Source: G963923955 sp963923955
GTDB taxonomy: Bacteria; Pseudomonadota; Gammaproteobacteria; Eutrophobiales; Eutrophobiaceae
Reading direction: 5' to 3'
Length of the DNA: 64,000 nt
Assembly: GCA_963923955.1 (NCBI GenBank)
Contig: OZ000552.1
Span: 310,001 to 374,000 of the forward strand
This document shows, one piece after another, positions 29,058 through 39,595 of this stretch. The position numbers and the translations under genes were made by a program. Every line of letters starts with the position of its first letter. Position 1 is the stretch's first letter. Below the pieces are notes generated by a model. That model was not told where the DNA came from. It saw only the letters and a program-made list of their open reading frames with translations, and did no database searches.

Positions 29058-31376
29058 TCAAGCATGCCTGTCGTTATCGTGTCTGCGTGAGTGCTGCGAC
29101 ATTTTGCCCGCATGATCTTGTTCCTGCTGCGCCTCTCCCTTGGCGAGCATATTGCCTGCGGCGTGTACTTCTTCCTCGGCATTGTTCGAGGAAGTGGATT
29201 GTGTTTTGTCTGAACTGTTGGCCGTGCCCTGCTTACCTTGACCTTGCCCACCCTCCTTCTTGCCGAGCAGCATGTTGGCCACTTCCTTCGCCACCTTATC
29301 GCCGCCTTGGCCGGCGGCCATAATCATCGTCTTGCTCTCCTCGCCCATCTGCGTCTCGCCCAGGTTTGCGGCGCCTTGTCCTATCCAGGCCAAGGTGCGG
29401 TCGGGGATAACATAGATGAGCGAGAAGGCAGTCTTGGCGAGGATGAGCACGACCACCACCAGCAGGGCGAGCACGGCCAACATGCTGAACAGGCCACTGA
29501 TGCTGTCGGCGTTCATGCCTTTGGCAAAGGGGGCGAACATGAGCAGCAACAGCTCACTGCCGTAGTGCAAGAGCAGCATGGCCCCGACTAAACCGGCGAT
29601 CATCAGCACTGGTCGTGCGATGAGTGAGAGCACCAGCATCCAGCCGGCCTTGCCGTGTTGCCCGGCGATGCCCTCGCCCTCGGGCACGGCATGGGCAGCC
29701 GCCCAGAAGGGTGCAGCAAATACCGCTTCCAGCAGCATCACCAGCCAGCCGATAACGGCCGAGAACCAGTTGATAAAGGCGATGGCGGGGAAATAGAAGG
29801 CGAGCAGCAGGCCAAGCAGAAGCAGGGCGATGGCGAAGGCGCTTAACACATTGACCACATCGTGGATGAGCCTCTGTGCAAACCTGACAGTGAAGCCAGA
29901 GGACTCGCCCAAGCCGGGGATGAATCTCGCCAGGCTACTCTCCTTTGCCCCGGCGGCGCCATCTGCTGTGGCCCTGGCGATCAGCGCGGCCACAAAATAG
30001 GACTCTGTGGCGGCGATGATCCAGTGTCCTAGAGATTGCAGTTTCGCCTCGGCATGGCCATCTTCCAGCAGGAAGTTGGAGACGGTGTCGATGAAGGGAT
30101 AGAAGTACTCCTTGGTCATACGGGCGATTGCGGCACGTGGGTCGCTTAAGGTTACGATCTCCAGCCAGCCGACTGGCTCGCCCAGATCAGCACTGCCCAT
30201 CCCGGCCACGCCGGCGCTGCTGGTATTCGGGGCCTTTCTCATCTTTGGGATGACGGCCCCGCTAATGCGGCGCATCTCATTTTCGATCCCGACTTGCCAG
30301 AATTGGGAGGTAGTGCTGATGTCGATCAGGGTGTAGCTGGGTTGGTTTTTGATGGTGTCGGCGATTTGGCGGTTAATGCCGGCCATAGTCCAGAACCAGG
30401 CCCCGGCCATGACCCAGCCGGCATCCCTGGCCTCCTCATAGAAGGCCTTATTGGCCTTGTTGACTTCGCCCTCGCCTTGTTGGATGGCCTGGGCCGCGGC
30501 TTCGCGAATGGCGCGGTTATACAGGCGGGTGACCTGGGTTATGGCATCGGCGGTTTGTTGTGCCGTAGCTGCGGGCGGTTTGCTGACAAACTTGTAAGCC
30601 GCCTCGTTGAGTCTGGAAGAGAGGGTGTTGAAATATTGCACACTCTTCTGGTGCATGTAATCGCTGATGGGGCTGGCTGGGTGGGAGATGATATACTTGC
30701 CACAGCCACCTTCGCGGATGTCCATGTTGGGCATCCCATCAAACGAATAGACGTAGGTCCTGGTGCCGTCCGCCGTGATCATTGCCTGCGTTCTGATTGC
30801 CGCCTTCTTCGGTCGTTTTCCCTTATATAGCATCGTATTTAAGCGCAACATACAGGTATGCGATTTGTACAGAGCGACAGCGAGTTGGTCGGTATCGGGC
30901 GGACTGATGTTGACAATCGGGCCGGTATTTTGGAAGTGTTTCAAGACGGCATCCCAGGTCATATCGGCGAACTTGAAGCCGAGCATGGCGAGCAGCAGGA
31001 TCATGATCTGCACTAAGGAGTAGCCTTTGGCGATGGGCAGCACCAGGGCGAGGGAGAAGGCGCTGCGCAGGGGGATCCACAGGTTCGAGTATTTCTCACC
31101 GCCCAAGTTGCCTTCATGGGCGGTATTGGCGGTCATGGTGATAGTCGTCCAGATCATCAAGGCCACCGCAGCGCTCAAGGCGGCGGAGTTAATGACATTG
31201 GAGACGGCGGCGATGATGCCCGGGGCATTCGTGCCGTGGATGATGCTATCAAGCGAGCGCGGGTCGAGTCCGAAGATGTCGATGATAGAGCGCACTGCCT
31301 CGTTCGGGTCAGATGCAGCGAGCGCCAGGCCAGGGGCGAGGAGCAACAGGCTGAGGCAGACGGTTTTGTTCATCAC
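29058..31376 (-). CDS. dotA: DotA/TraY-family inner-membrane protein
   Basis: A 772-residue protein with an N-terminal signal-like helix, a large periplasmic region (about residues 130-430) and hydrophobic blocks around residues 60-125 and 520-680. Features shared with DotA/TraY include the NLWIPLRSAFSLALVLPIAKGYS segment and the repeated long helices in the C-terminal half. In T4BSS and IncI conjugation this protein sits in the inner membrane and is needed for transfer. The C-terminal 80 residues are Gln/Ser/Gly-rich. It diverges from the tra-like operon at 31665, and the space between carries a palindrome. Confidence 0.85.
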   Translation of the reverse strand: MMNKTVCLSLLLLAPGLALAASDPNEAVRSIIDIFGLDPRSLDSIIHGTNAPGIIAAVSNVINSAALSAAVALMIWTTITMTANTAHEGNLGGEKYSNLWIPLRSAFSLALVLPIAKGYSLVQIMILLLAMLGFKFADMTWDAVLKHFQNTGPIVNISPPDTDQLAVALYKSHTCMLRLNTMLYKGKRPKKAAIRTQAMITADGTRTYVYSFDGMPNMDIREGGCGKYIISHPASPISDYMHQKSVQYFNTLSSRLNEAAYKFVSKPPAATAQQTADAITQVTRLYNRAIREAAAQAIQQGEGEVNKANKAFYEEARDAGWVMAGAWFWTMAGINRQIADTIKNQPSYTLIDISTTSQFWQVGIENEMRRISGAVIPKMRKAPNTSSAGVAGMGSADLGEPVGWLEIVTLSDPRAAIARMTKEYFYPFIDTVSNFLLEDGHAEAKLQSLGHWIIAATESYFVAALIARATADGAAGAKESSLARFIPGLGESSGFTVRFAQRLIHDVVNVLSAFAIALLLLGLLLAFYFPAIAFINWFSAVIGWLVMLLEAVFAAPFWAAAHAVPEGEGIAGQHGKAGWMLVLSLIARPVLMIAGLVGAMLLLHYGSELLLLMFAPFAKGMNADSISGLFSMLAVLALLVVVVLILAKTAFSLIYVIPDRTLAWIGQGAANLGETQMGEESKTMIMAAGQGGDKVAKEVANMLLGKKEGGQGQGKQGTANSSDKTQSTSSNNAEEEVHAAGNMLAKGEAQQEQDHAGKMSQHSRRHDNDRHA

Positions 31377-31420
31377 CGTATTATTATATCATCCTGATAT
31401 AGTATATGTAACAAAATACT

Positions 31421-31475
31421 AAAACATACTTAATGTATGTTTTATATGTATTAACTGTTTTTTATGTTTTAACTG
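31421..31475. promoter_or_regulatory. Palindrome and leader motif between dotA and the 31.7 kb operon
   Basis: AAAACATAC and GTATGTTTT flank TTAAT at 31421-31443, a perfect 9-base inverted repeat. Right after it, 31453-31475 matches the 3' end of the dotD leader with one mismatch (AACTGTTTTTTAT-x-TTTTAACTG). The region 31380-31660 is strongly AT-rich and holds no gene that I can support. Confidence 0.5.
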
Positions 31476-31664
31476 TTGCAGCTAAAATAATTGTTATTAA
31501 TGCTTCAAAGTCAGATATTATTGATCTTATAATAGTAGTCAATAAAGCGATAAAAAATCGGTGTTTTCCTACTGTTTTTTTACTTTATAAATGTTTATTA
31601 AATGTACCAAGATATTATTTCAAAATAATATTGATATGTGGGAAGATAAGGCAAACCAGATACC

Positions 31665-32201
31665 ATGCTGCACTACTATACGGTTATCGTCTTCATTACT
31701 GCTGCGCTGAGTGTCCTGCCAGGGCCGGCCCTCGCTCGTACTGAGGCTGAGCAGGATTGTTATGCGGCTGTGAGCGGAGCAATCGCCGCGCAACGGGCCT
31801 GGTCACGGCAGGGCTTTGAAGTGGCAAATAGCACCTTGGGACAAACCACCGATGGCCTGTTTAACTTGGATTGCCTAAAAGATATCAGCCTGGCCGGTGG
31901 AATAAACCTCTACGGACTTAACCTGCTCGATGTATTGAAAAAGAAACTCTGCGATTTTGCCAATCAGCAGATCGATAAGGTCAACGCCCGTACCCGCCAG
32001 CAGTTTGACCTGCCCCACGGCTTGGGCGGGATAAGCACCGATGCCGGCCTGCGTAGCGACGGGGGGCGGGCAAGGCAGCCTGCCGTGCGCCGGCCATCGG
32101 CCTCGGTTTCCGGACGCGCCCAGGCCGGACTTAAGGGAGTGCAGACCCGGACTGAGAAAAATACCAACGGTTTCTCTCGCTTGGAGGATTTTTTTCGATG
32201 A
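31665..32201 (+). CDS. Secreted conjugation-associated protein
   Basis: A 178-residue protein with a clear signal peptide (TVIVFITAALSVLPGPALA, cleavage likely after Ala-24 or so) and two Cys in the mature part (QDCYAAV, LDCLKDI) plus KLCDFAN. It overlaps the next gene by four bases (ATGA). By position it is part of the conjugation block opposite dotA. I do not recognise a named family. Confidence 0.55.
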   Translation: MLHYYTVIVFITAALSVLPGPALARTEAEQDCYAAVSGAIAAQRAWSRQGFEVANSTLGQTTDGLFNLDCLKDISLAGGINLYGLNLLDVLKKKLCDFANQQIDKVNARTRQQFDLPHGLGGISTDAGLRSDGGRARQPAVRRPSASVSGRAQAGLKGVQTRTEKNTNGFSRLEDFFR

Positions 32202-33250
32202 GGGCCTGTCGCCTGGTTCTGGCCTGCCTTGTCCTGGCACTGCTACCGGCACCGAGTTGGGCAGTCAGCGCCTGTTGTCCGGCGGAGATTTCGGCCACCC
32301 AGAGCGTGGCCTCGGCAGTGGTCAGTATGAACCAGTCGCTCGCCGTTGTACTGACCAAGCTAGGCAAGGCCGTGACCCAGCAACTGGTGGCGAATAACCA
32401 TAGTCAACTCACCGCCATAGAGACCCAGACCCGGGTGTTTGAACAGATCATGAAGACCCATGCGGCGACCTTGGCGAGCCAACAGGCGCAGCGCGATTTC
32501 GGGGTGGCCGGCGAGGTTACAGTCAATGGCAGGCGCGTGGTCTTGTCATCTCGCTCACCCACTTTGTGTGATGAGTTACGGGCGGCACAGCTGGCGGCGC
32601 TTCATGCCGACAAGATGGATGAAGTACGAGCGCTGTTCAAGGCTGATCAGTCTGCACACAATCGCGCAGCGACAGATATGGAGCGCACGGCCGAGCACTT
32701 GCGCGCTACCGATGCAAGCGGTTTCGATGTCACCTGGCTGGGCCTGGAGGTCCTGACCGAGGACGAAGTGCTGGCTGCCAACGAGCAGATTAAGCACCTG
32801 ACCAATCCTTTGCCGTTACCTGCCTTGCCGACTGATAAGGCAGCGACGCCGGCAGGGGAAGATTACATGCTGCAGCGTGATCTCATCAACGCGCAGGTGG
32901 AAATCGCCCAGGCAGCGATGAGTGAGAATCTGGCACTACGCTCGCCGGTGCTCGAAGATGAGGCGGGAGAGAAGAGTAGCGCTTTAGCGGAGATGCAAGG
33001 CCGCGTTGAGCGCACCATTGATGACATGGGTGCCGATGCCTGGCTTAAGAAAATAGAGCGCAAGGGTATTGCGGCCTTGGTCAGGGAACTCAACATCACT
33101 GCTGCACATATCTACAAACTCAATCTTGCGCAATATCGGGCAGACCTACGACGCAATAATCTGCTGGCGGTGTTGGTATCACACGCTAACAAGGCCAAAG
33201 CCGATTCGGTTTACACTGAACATCAAAACACTTTACGTAACGAGAAATGA
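32198..33250 (+). CDS. Secreted helical conjugation-associated protein
   Basis: A 350-residue protein with signal peptide (LVLACLVLALLPAPSWA) and a CC pair soon after (SACCPAEI). The rest is helical and Ala/Gln-rich, reminiscent of periplasmic T4SS proteins of the TraW/TrbJ type, but I cannot name the family. Coupled to the gene before by a four-base overlap and 12 bases ahead of the next start. Confidence 0.5.
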   Translation: MRACRLVLACLVLALLPAPSWAVSACCPAEISATQSVASAVVSMNQSLAVVLTKLGKAVTQQLVANNHSQLTAIETQTRVFEQIMKTHAATLASQQAQRDFGVAGEVTVNGRRVVLSSRSPTLCDELRAAQLAALHADKMDEVRALFKADQSAHNRAATDMERTAEHLRATDASGFDVTWLGLEVLTEDEVLAANEQIKHLTNPLPLPALPTDKAATPAGEDYMLQRDLINAQVEIAQAAMSENLALRSPVLEDEAGEKSSALAEMQGRVERTIDDMGADAWLKKIERKGIAALVRELNITAAHIYKLNLAQYRADLRRNNLLAVLVSHANKAKADSVYTEHQNTLRNEK

Positions 33251-33262
33251 GGAGAGAAGCCT

Positions 33263-34006
33263 ATGAGCATACTTGATGACTTTAAGCGGTAGGTCGATGA
33301 GCAATACGCATACTTGCGCGAGGAGGATGTGTTACGCACCCGGCTTGAGCATGAATCTGACAAGGAAGACGAGCAGTCTGTGTCAATGGGCGCGGCAGAG
33401 CCGCCGTTTGAACCACATCCCCCGGCGAGTGAGGGTGAGGGTATGGAGCAAGTGGCAGAGGCGACTTCGGTAAGCGGCGTTTCTCTGCCGACCAGCCCGC
33501 AGGAGTTGCTCAGTCAGGTGGCGGCCGGGATGATGGTGCTGCCCTTTTACATGGCGGCGAGGATGCTTACCCTCACTCAAGAGAATCTGGCTGCCTGGCG
33601 AGAGCAGCGGGCACGGCTTGCAATGCAAGTGGTCACAGATCACACCGAGGTGCTGGATCACTTGCTTGATGCACAACAAGCCGGCTCGGCAGGGAATGAG
33701 AATGATGCCGCCAGGCTGGATCAGATCAGACAGAGCATTGATCGCATCGGTGCGGCCGCTTCTCGCGCCATCGCCTATTGTGGGCGCACGGGTGATGCGG
33801 ACAGCCTAAAGCAGTTCAAAGGTACTATCAGCGCCACGCTGAAGAACCGTGCTGGCCTGTTGCAGGGTGTGGCACATCAAGGTGTCCCCCTGTCGGATTA
33901 TCTTGCCAGGCAGCTCAGCACGATTGTAGCGCGTATTGACGCCATGTTGTCGAGGTTGACACAACCCGCCAGCCCGGTGGCCGGTGCAGCCCCTGCCGCC
34001 GCATGA
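33263..34006 (+). CDS. Unknown conjugation-block protein with in-frame TAG
   Basis: The start at 33263 has AGGAGAG eight bases upstream. After MSILDDFKR comes TAG at 33290-33292, then the same frame continues VDEQYAYLREEDVLRTRLEHE to TGA at 34006. No good start follows the TAG before residue ~60, although GTG codons exist, so the strong ribosome site serves a nine-codon stub unless the TAG is read. The C-terminal half is helical with a possible membrane-near segment (AAGMMVLPFYMAARML). The first residues resemble the gene at 18520. Confidence 0.55.
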
Positions 34007-34015
34007 GCCCGGTGT

Positions 34016-35881
34016 ATGCGTGAGCAGCAGCCTGCCTTGTTTGTGATCGAGGCACCCGGCAAGGTCAAGACCCTTGAGAAGTCACTCAAGAGACTTGGGA
34101 TGGCAGGTGCCAAGATAGCGCATACCAAGGGGCATTTTGTGCGCTTTCCTGCCGGTCTCAGGCCGCTGGGGATCACGGCGGATTACCAGACACCCGGCTT
34201 GAGCGCCAATCCGCTGGTTAAAGGAAGGTTACGGTCTTTGGCCAAAGATGCTGTGGTCTATATCGCCACCGATGATGATCAGGAAGGACACCTGATCGCA
34301 GTCGATGTGTATGACGCCATCAAAGACCTGGCCCGGCGCACAGTTCGTATGCCGTTGCGCGATGTCAGTGTAGCTGGTGTAAGGCAAGCACTGGAGCGGG
34401 CCGCAGCGGTCGTCCCGCATACGGGTCGCCCCGCCCATGTTCGGCGTATTGTTGATCGCCTCATCGGCTATACCTATTCGCGGCAGGGGGTAGCATGTGG
34501 GCGGGTATCCAGCGCCTTGTTGGCGGCCTTTGCGCGCCGCCCTCCCATCATCGGTCATGTGGTATTGAGTGTGCCGGCGACCGATGGCGGGGCACCGTTT
34601 GTCGCTCGCCTGCCGGTTACCAAAGCCACATTACCCACTTGGCGCGAGCGACAGGCCGCGCTGCTGGGCAGTCAGCCGGTGAAGGTAGCCAAGGCCGTTG
34701 GAAAACGCACCGCACCGCTAAATTATGCCGGTTTGATGCAGCATTTACTGCGGGCACACTATGAGATGCGGGCATGAATATACCAGCTCAGTTTGGCGCA
34801 AAGGCGCGCATAACCAGCAGGAGTACGCCGCAGCCAATACCACCTGGCATCCACTATATCATGGTCGGTTTAGCCTCTATCGTCCCCAATCGATCATTCA
34901 GGTTGGCTACCGCAGAAATCATGATAGTCATTCCAGGGCGGTATATCAGAACGCACGGGGTATGCGTATGAGTAAATTAACCCGTTTGAATCGGGCCCTG
35001 CAATCGGTGTATGAATCAGGTGATAGTACCTATTGTTGCGCAGCCAGCAGTGCCTTCTCAGCGGCTGCCATACCGATCCTCGGCCGCATTGCCCATACTG
35101 CCGGGTTGGCGTTTAACCGGCACACATCCCGATACATGCCTTGGATGCCGATGGTGCGCATGAAGCGCAGCGCCCGACTGAAGCGGCGATAGACAAGGTC
35201 GCCGCTTTATTGGCGGTGGATACGGCCTTGTTATCTGATGAGGAGTTTGCACTGGCCGAGATTGGGCGTATGGCTCTCTCTACCGGGGCGGAGTTTGAGG
35301 TAGAGCAGGCGGATGTGAGTCATCTGCCTGACTGGGCAAAAAACCTGCCTTGGGCACGTCCGAGCGCCGCCGCCGAGCCCTTATATCATCATGAGCCGGC
35401 AGCGGGTGTGCATGCCTATGACACAGATGAGATCGCCTTTCATCACCTGGTACGTTGTGGGCTGGGCAAGCCTTCAACGCTGGTCGGGCACGCCCGGCGC
35501 TTTGCCGCGCGCGAGTTATATCGGCCCGATACCGGTTTGACCGAGAAAGGGCGGCGGTGGTTGGATGCCTCCCCCACCATTTTGCAAGCTGCAGATACCA
35601 GCTTGATGATGGAGGCCGTCTTTGATGAAAGCGATGCGTTTGAGGATGAGCGTACCGCTATAGAATATGCGCTTGCCATGTTGGGCGAGGCGGAGCAACG
35701 ATATATAGACAAGCGACTTCGGGGCGAGGCGGTGCTCTCCTTGTTGAACGGCGATTCTGGGGATAAGAAGCCGCGGACAACCGGGCCGGCTCATCCCGAT
35801 GAAGCGCCAGCGAAACGGGCCGAGCCACCCCGGCAAACCGACGCCAGAAAAGCGCCCGGTCGTATGCAGATGGGGGTGTGA
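34016..35881 (+). pseudogene. Topoisomerase IA-like protein, frameshifted twice
   Basis: The N-terminal Toprim domain is clear: LFVIEAPGKVKTLEKSL, and the acidic IATDDDQEGHLIA. The first frame ends in TGA at 34775. The +1 frame is open from there and later shows a Topo IA-like core (ALQSVYESGDSTY, which precedes the catalytic region). The frame changes again before 35141, where LDADGAHEAQRPTEAAIDKV matches the AHEAxRPT motif. The catalytic YPRTDS segment reads YCCAASS, so the active Tyr context is eroded. It is a full-size gene in decay. Confidence 0.65.
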
Positions 35882-35882
35882 A

Positions 35883-36347
35883 GTGAACTCGACGCCCCCT
35901 TTCCCTGATACTTCCGGTGATCTGGCGGAGGATGGGCCTACTTTGATCAGTCAGGCGCTAGGGCAGCATGCTGGTGCCTCTGGTCTTAAGGGTATCGTTG
36001 TTCAGGGCCTGAGCGAGCGGCGTGATACGGCTTGCCTGTTGGCTTTGGATGAGGCCTTTGCCGCCGATGGACTGTTGCCCATGCTGGTATCGATGGTGCA
36101 GCAGCGCCCTGGGTTCCATGGCTCGCCCCTGTGCCTTGTGGCGGATCCCGAGCAGGGCTTGATCGGCTGGCGGGTGCGGGTGACGCGGCAGCTCAGCAGT
36201 GTGCAGATGCGTTCGTTACTGGTGTTGCTCAAGGATGAATTAAGCACCCTGATTGCGTCATCAGACAGCCAGAGCCAGGGCGTAGTCAGCCTGGATAGCC
36301 GGATGTGGCAGCGCCTGTTGTGGCAAAGGTCGGAGGGGCTGGCTTAA
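35883..36347 (+). CDS. Unknown small protein
   Basis: A GTG start at 35883 lies one base after the previous stop and gives 154 residues (VNSTPPFPDTSGDLAEDG...). The protein is soluble and shows no family I know. It ends in TAA three bases before the next ATG, so it belongs to the same transcript. Confidence 0.45.
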   Translation: MNSTPPFPDTSGDLAEDGPTLISQALGQHAGASGLKGIVVQGLSERRDTACLLALDEAFAADGLLPMLVSMVQQRPGFHGSPLCLVADPEQGLIGWRVRVTRQLSSVQMRSLLVLLKDELSTLIASSDSQSQGVVSLDSRMWQRLLWQRSEGLA

Positions 36348-36350
36348 GAG

Positions 36351-36857
36351 ATGAACAGCAAGACGCTACAGGCTGAGCGCAAGCGCTGGTATAACGGCGA
36401 GCGGACGCACAAGGTCAGGGCGGTGATATGGCGGGCGGCCAAGCTATTCAGGCTATTGTTCCTGCCGGACTTCAAAGCCCTGTGGCGCCTTGCCCGCAAC
36501 GATTATCCTGGTGGTCTGAAAGCGGGCCTGGTCACCGAAGATGTCATCGCCGCCTGGCAGCGCGCCACCAAGCCGGCGCGGAAGATCCATGCGTCCTTTG
36601 CCAAGATCAAGCCCCAGGTGTTGCTGGCCTGGTATCTCTGTGCGCTGATCTTTGGCGTACTGGCTATTTAGTTGGCGTACAGTTTTTTCACAGTCTCTCA
36701 CTGGACTGCGAAGCTGAATTGTTTTATGGGGTTTTTAGCGGCGCTGACCTTTTCCGCCATGGGTTTTTACAACACCTGGCGCGATACTCGTACTGTGGCG
36801 GCTTATAAGCGCTCGATACAGCAGTACATTGAACAGAACAGCCATTCCCTGCCGTGA
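36351..36857 (+). CDS. Unknown membrane protein with in-frame TAG
   Basis: The first 106 codons are basic and end in a membrane helix (VLLAWYLCALIFGVLAI). TAG at 36669-36671 follows, and the same frame continues LAYSFFTVSHWTAKLNC, a second helix (FMGFLAALTFSAMGFYNTW), and a helical tail to TGA at 36857. The hydrophobic run spans the TAG, so the two halves read as one two-helix protein of about 168 residues. A TTG directly after the TAG could restart translation but has no ribosome site of its own. Confidence 0.55.
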
Positions 36858-36864
36858 GATCACC

Positions 36865-38709
36865 ATGATGAGGTTGTATATTGCCGAGAAGCCCTCACTA
36901 GGAATGGCGATCGCCAAGGTGCTGGGCATCCAGCCGGGGCGCCATAACGGCTATATCAAGACCAAAGACGGCTATGTTACCTGGTGTGTCGGCCATATCC
37001 TGGAGATGGCCGCACCGGAGCATTATTGGCCGGAGCTGAAAGGTGAGCGCTGGTCACTGGCGCCGCTACCGATGGTGCCGGAACAATGGACGAAACTGCC
37101 GGTGAAAGCCAAAGCCAGGCAACTGGGCATCATCGGCAAACTGCTCAAACAAAAGGACGTCACGGAGATTGTCCATGCCGGCGATGCGGGTCGGGAGGGA
37201 CAGATCATTGTCGATGAAGTACTGAGCTTTCATAATAACACCAAGCCGGTGGTGCGTTTTTGGGCCAAAGGACTGGATAGGCAAAATATTGAGCGCGCGC
37301 TGCGGGCCATGGAATACAACGTCAAGTTTCAGCCCTACTCTTAGGAAGCCAGGGCCAGAGCGGAGGCCGACTGGCTCATCGGTATGAACATGTCTCGTGT
37401 TGCCTCAATTAAGCATGCCAAATATGGCGAGATACTCTCGGTCGGGCGGGTACAGACACCGACCCTGGCGATCATTGTCAACCGAGAGCGGGAGATTGCG
37501 GGCTTTGAGCCGCAGACCTACTACATGATGGTGGCGACCTTTGAACATGCGAGGGGTTGCTTTGAGGCGACTTGGGAGCTGAAGAAATCGGCCTATAAGC
37601 AGGGTATGGATGCGCACGGTTATTTCATAGATAAGCAACTGGGCGAGAAAATAAAGCAGACGTTGGAGAACAATAGCGGGACAATCAGCGCCTTTGATGA
37701 AAAAACGCACATCGTCCCGCCGCCGTTGCCGCTGGTGTTATCCACCTTGCTGGCCAAGGTCAACAAGCGTTATAAGATTGACATTGACAAGATCCAGGCG
37801 GCGGCACAAACGCTGTATGAGGCCGGTGCCATCACCTATCCGCGTACCGATTGTGAATACCTGCCCGAGACCCAGCATGGGGAGGCAGCCGGCGTGATCG
37901 AGACCGCCGTGCGCGCCTTGGCGCTTGCCTCTGAGCGCACCGCCGCCCTGGACAGTACCTTAAAGTCCCGTGCCTGGAACGACAAGAAAATCACCGAAGA
38001 CCATCATGGCCTGATGCCGACTGTGCAAGCACCGACCTTCAAGGGCGAGCTGCAGCGCTATGTGCATGATGATGTGGCCAGATACTACCTGGCGCAATTC
38101 TATCCGCCTGCGCAAGACTTCAAGCGTCGCTGCACTGCGTTATTGGCAGGTGAGCGCTTCACCGCATCCGGAACAAACGAACTCGTCCCGGGTTGGCGTT
38201 GTCTGCTGGTCGGGGACAAGGATACGGGCGATAAGGGTAACGCCCTCCCGGCCATGCAGGTGAACGATCAAGTCAACTGCATTTCTATGCGCCTGGATGC
38301 GCGGCAGACCAAGCCGCCACCACGCTTCACGCAGGGGACGCTGGTCGATAAGGCCGGTGGCGCTATGGCCTCGGTGGCGAAGTTTGTGCACGACCCGGCA
38401 CTGAAAAAGCTACTGAAAGATACCGCTGGTCTGGGCACACCGGCCACGCGCACCGAGATCGTGAAAAAGCTCTTTGCGCGGAAATTCATTCAATCGGGCA
38501 CAGGCAAGCAGAAGAACACTATCTTGCCAACGGAGTTAGGTTGTCGCTTAGTGGATCATGTCCTGCCGGAACTCAAAGACCCCGGCTTGACCGCCTTGTT
38601 TGAGCAAGAGCTTGAGCGCATCAAAAACGGCGCGTGCACCCGCCAGGCGTTTATCGATAAACAGGTGGCCTTTCTTCAGCGTGTGATTGAAAAAGAAAAG
38701 GCGGCGTAG
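36865..38709 (+). CDS. topB: DNA topoisomerase III (TopB) with in-frame TAG
   Basis: The start MMRLYIAEKPSLGMAIAKVLG at 36865 has the Toprim glutamate, and HAGDAGREGQIIVDE has the metal-binding acidic pair. TAG lies at 37342-37344 (KFQPYS*EARARAEADWLIGMN), after which the family core continues: VGRVQTPTLAIIV, then the catalytic Tyr in AGAITYPRTDCEYLP. The residue at the TAG is not strongly conserved; Gln or Trp would fit. The apparent end is TAG at 38707, followed four codons later by TGA. Plasmid TopB helps resolve replication or transfer intermediates. Confidence 0.85.
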
Positions 38710-38806
38710 CGGAAATTGTCGTGACCGGATGCAGCCCAGGAGTAAAAGGCTTGTGTTTTTGATTGGATTTAGATCGAAAAATTAAAAATATGCTATTATT
38801 TTTAGT

Positions 38807-39595
38807 ATGAATAATCATAATAGAAATAAATTAAAAAAAATCTTGCAGGAACACCTGCCAGGTACGATATGTTTGGCATCCTGGTTGGAGGCTAGAGGAA
38901 TATCTCGCAACCTACAAACATGCTACCGTCGTAGTGGATGGCTGGAGTCTGTCGGGCCTGGTGCCTTTAAAAGACCGGGGGAGCAGGTGACTCTGGAGGG
39001 TGCGCTTTATGCCATACAAGAGCAAGCTGGATTGCCCGTCCACCTGGGAGGTCAGACCGCATTAAGCAGGCAGGGGCTAAGCCAGTACATTCGGATGAGT
39101 CGAGAGACTGCATATTTGTATTCACCCCTGGGCGTAAAACTGCCGGCCTGGTTCAAACGCTATGACTGGAAGGTGCAGCTAGAGCATATTCGTACTAATT
39201 TTATTCCCGATGCCTCAGGCTTGGGTCAACAAAGCAGGGCTACCTCATCGCTGCTTACTCCGCACTTTTCGTTAAAACTCTCTGCGCCGGAACGAGCCAT
39301 CATGGAATGTCTGTATCTGGCACCGAACAGACAGGACTTGGTGGAAATATTCCAGATAATGGAAGGACTTACCAATCTGCGTCCCAAAATCGTGCAGCGC
39401 TTGCTTGAGACATGTCGCTCGGTCAAGGTCAAACGACTCTTTCTCTATATGGCCGATAAAGCCGGGCACAAATGGCTACAATTTGTGGATAGACAACATA
39501 TCAATCTGGGGAGAGGAAATCGCTGTATTACACCCAATGGGGTGTATGTTGCCGAACACTGCATCAGCATTCCGAAGACATTGGTATCCGTATGA
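38807..39595 (+). CDS. Type IV antitoxin AbiEi-like
   Basis: A 262-residue protein. An N-terminal winged helix (about residues 5-65, with GTICLASWLEARGISRNLQTCYRRSGWLE) is followed by an antitoxin domain with GGQTALSRQG. Such proteins repress their operon and counter the AbiEii toxin. The TGA overlaps the ATG of the toxin gene (GTATGATT). An AT-rich region with runs of A precedes the start. Confidence 0.8.
   Translation: MNNHNRNKLKKILQEHLPGTICLASWLEARGISRNLQTCYRRSGWLESVGPGAFKRPGEQVTLEGALYAIQEQAGLPVHLGGQTALSRQGLSQYIRMSRETAYLYSPLGVKLPAWFKRYDWKVQLEHIRTNFIPDASGLGQQSRATSSLLTPHFSLKLSAPERAIMECLYLAPNRQDLVEIFQIMEGLTNLRPKIVQRLLETCRSVKVKRLFLYMADKAGHKWLQFVDRQHINLGRGNRCITPNGVYVAEHCISIPKTLVSV

Noticed and set aside
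31380..31660. An origin of transfer or replication in the AT-rich gap
   Set aside because: There is one 9-base palindrome but no iterons, DnaA boxes or nic-like site that I can recognise.
34774..34971. A separate 65-residue protein between the topoisomerase pieces
   Set aside because: The overlapping +1 frame from 34778 joins the Toprim part to the later topoisomerase motifs, so I prefer a frameshifted single gene.
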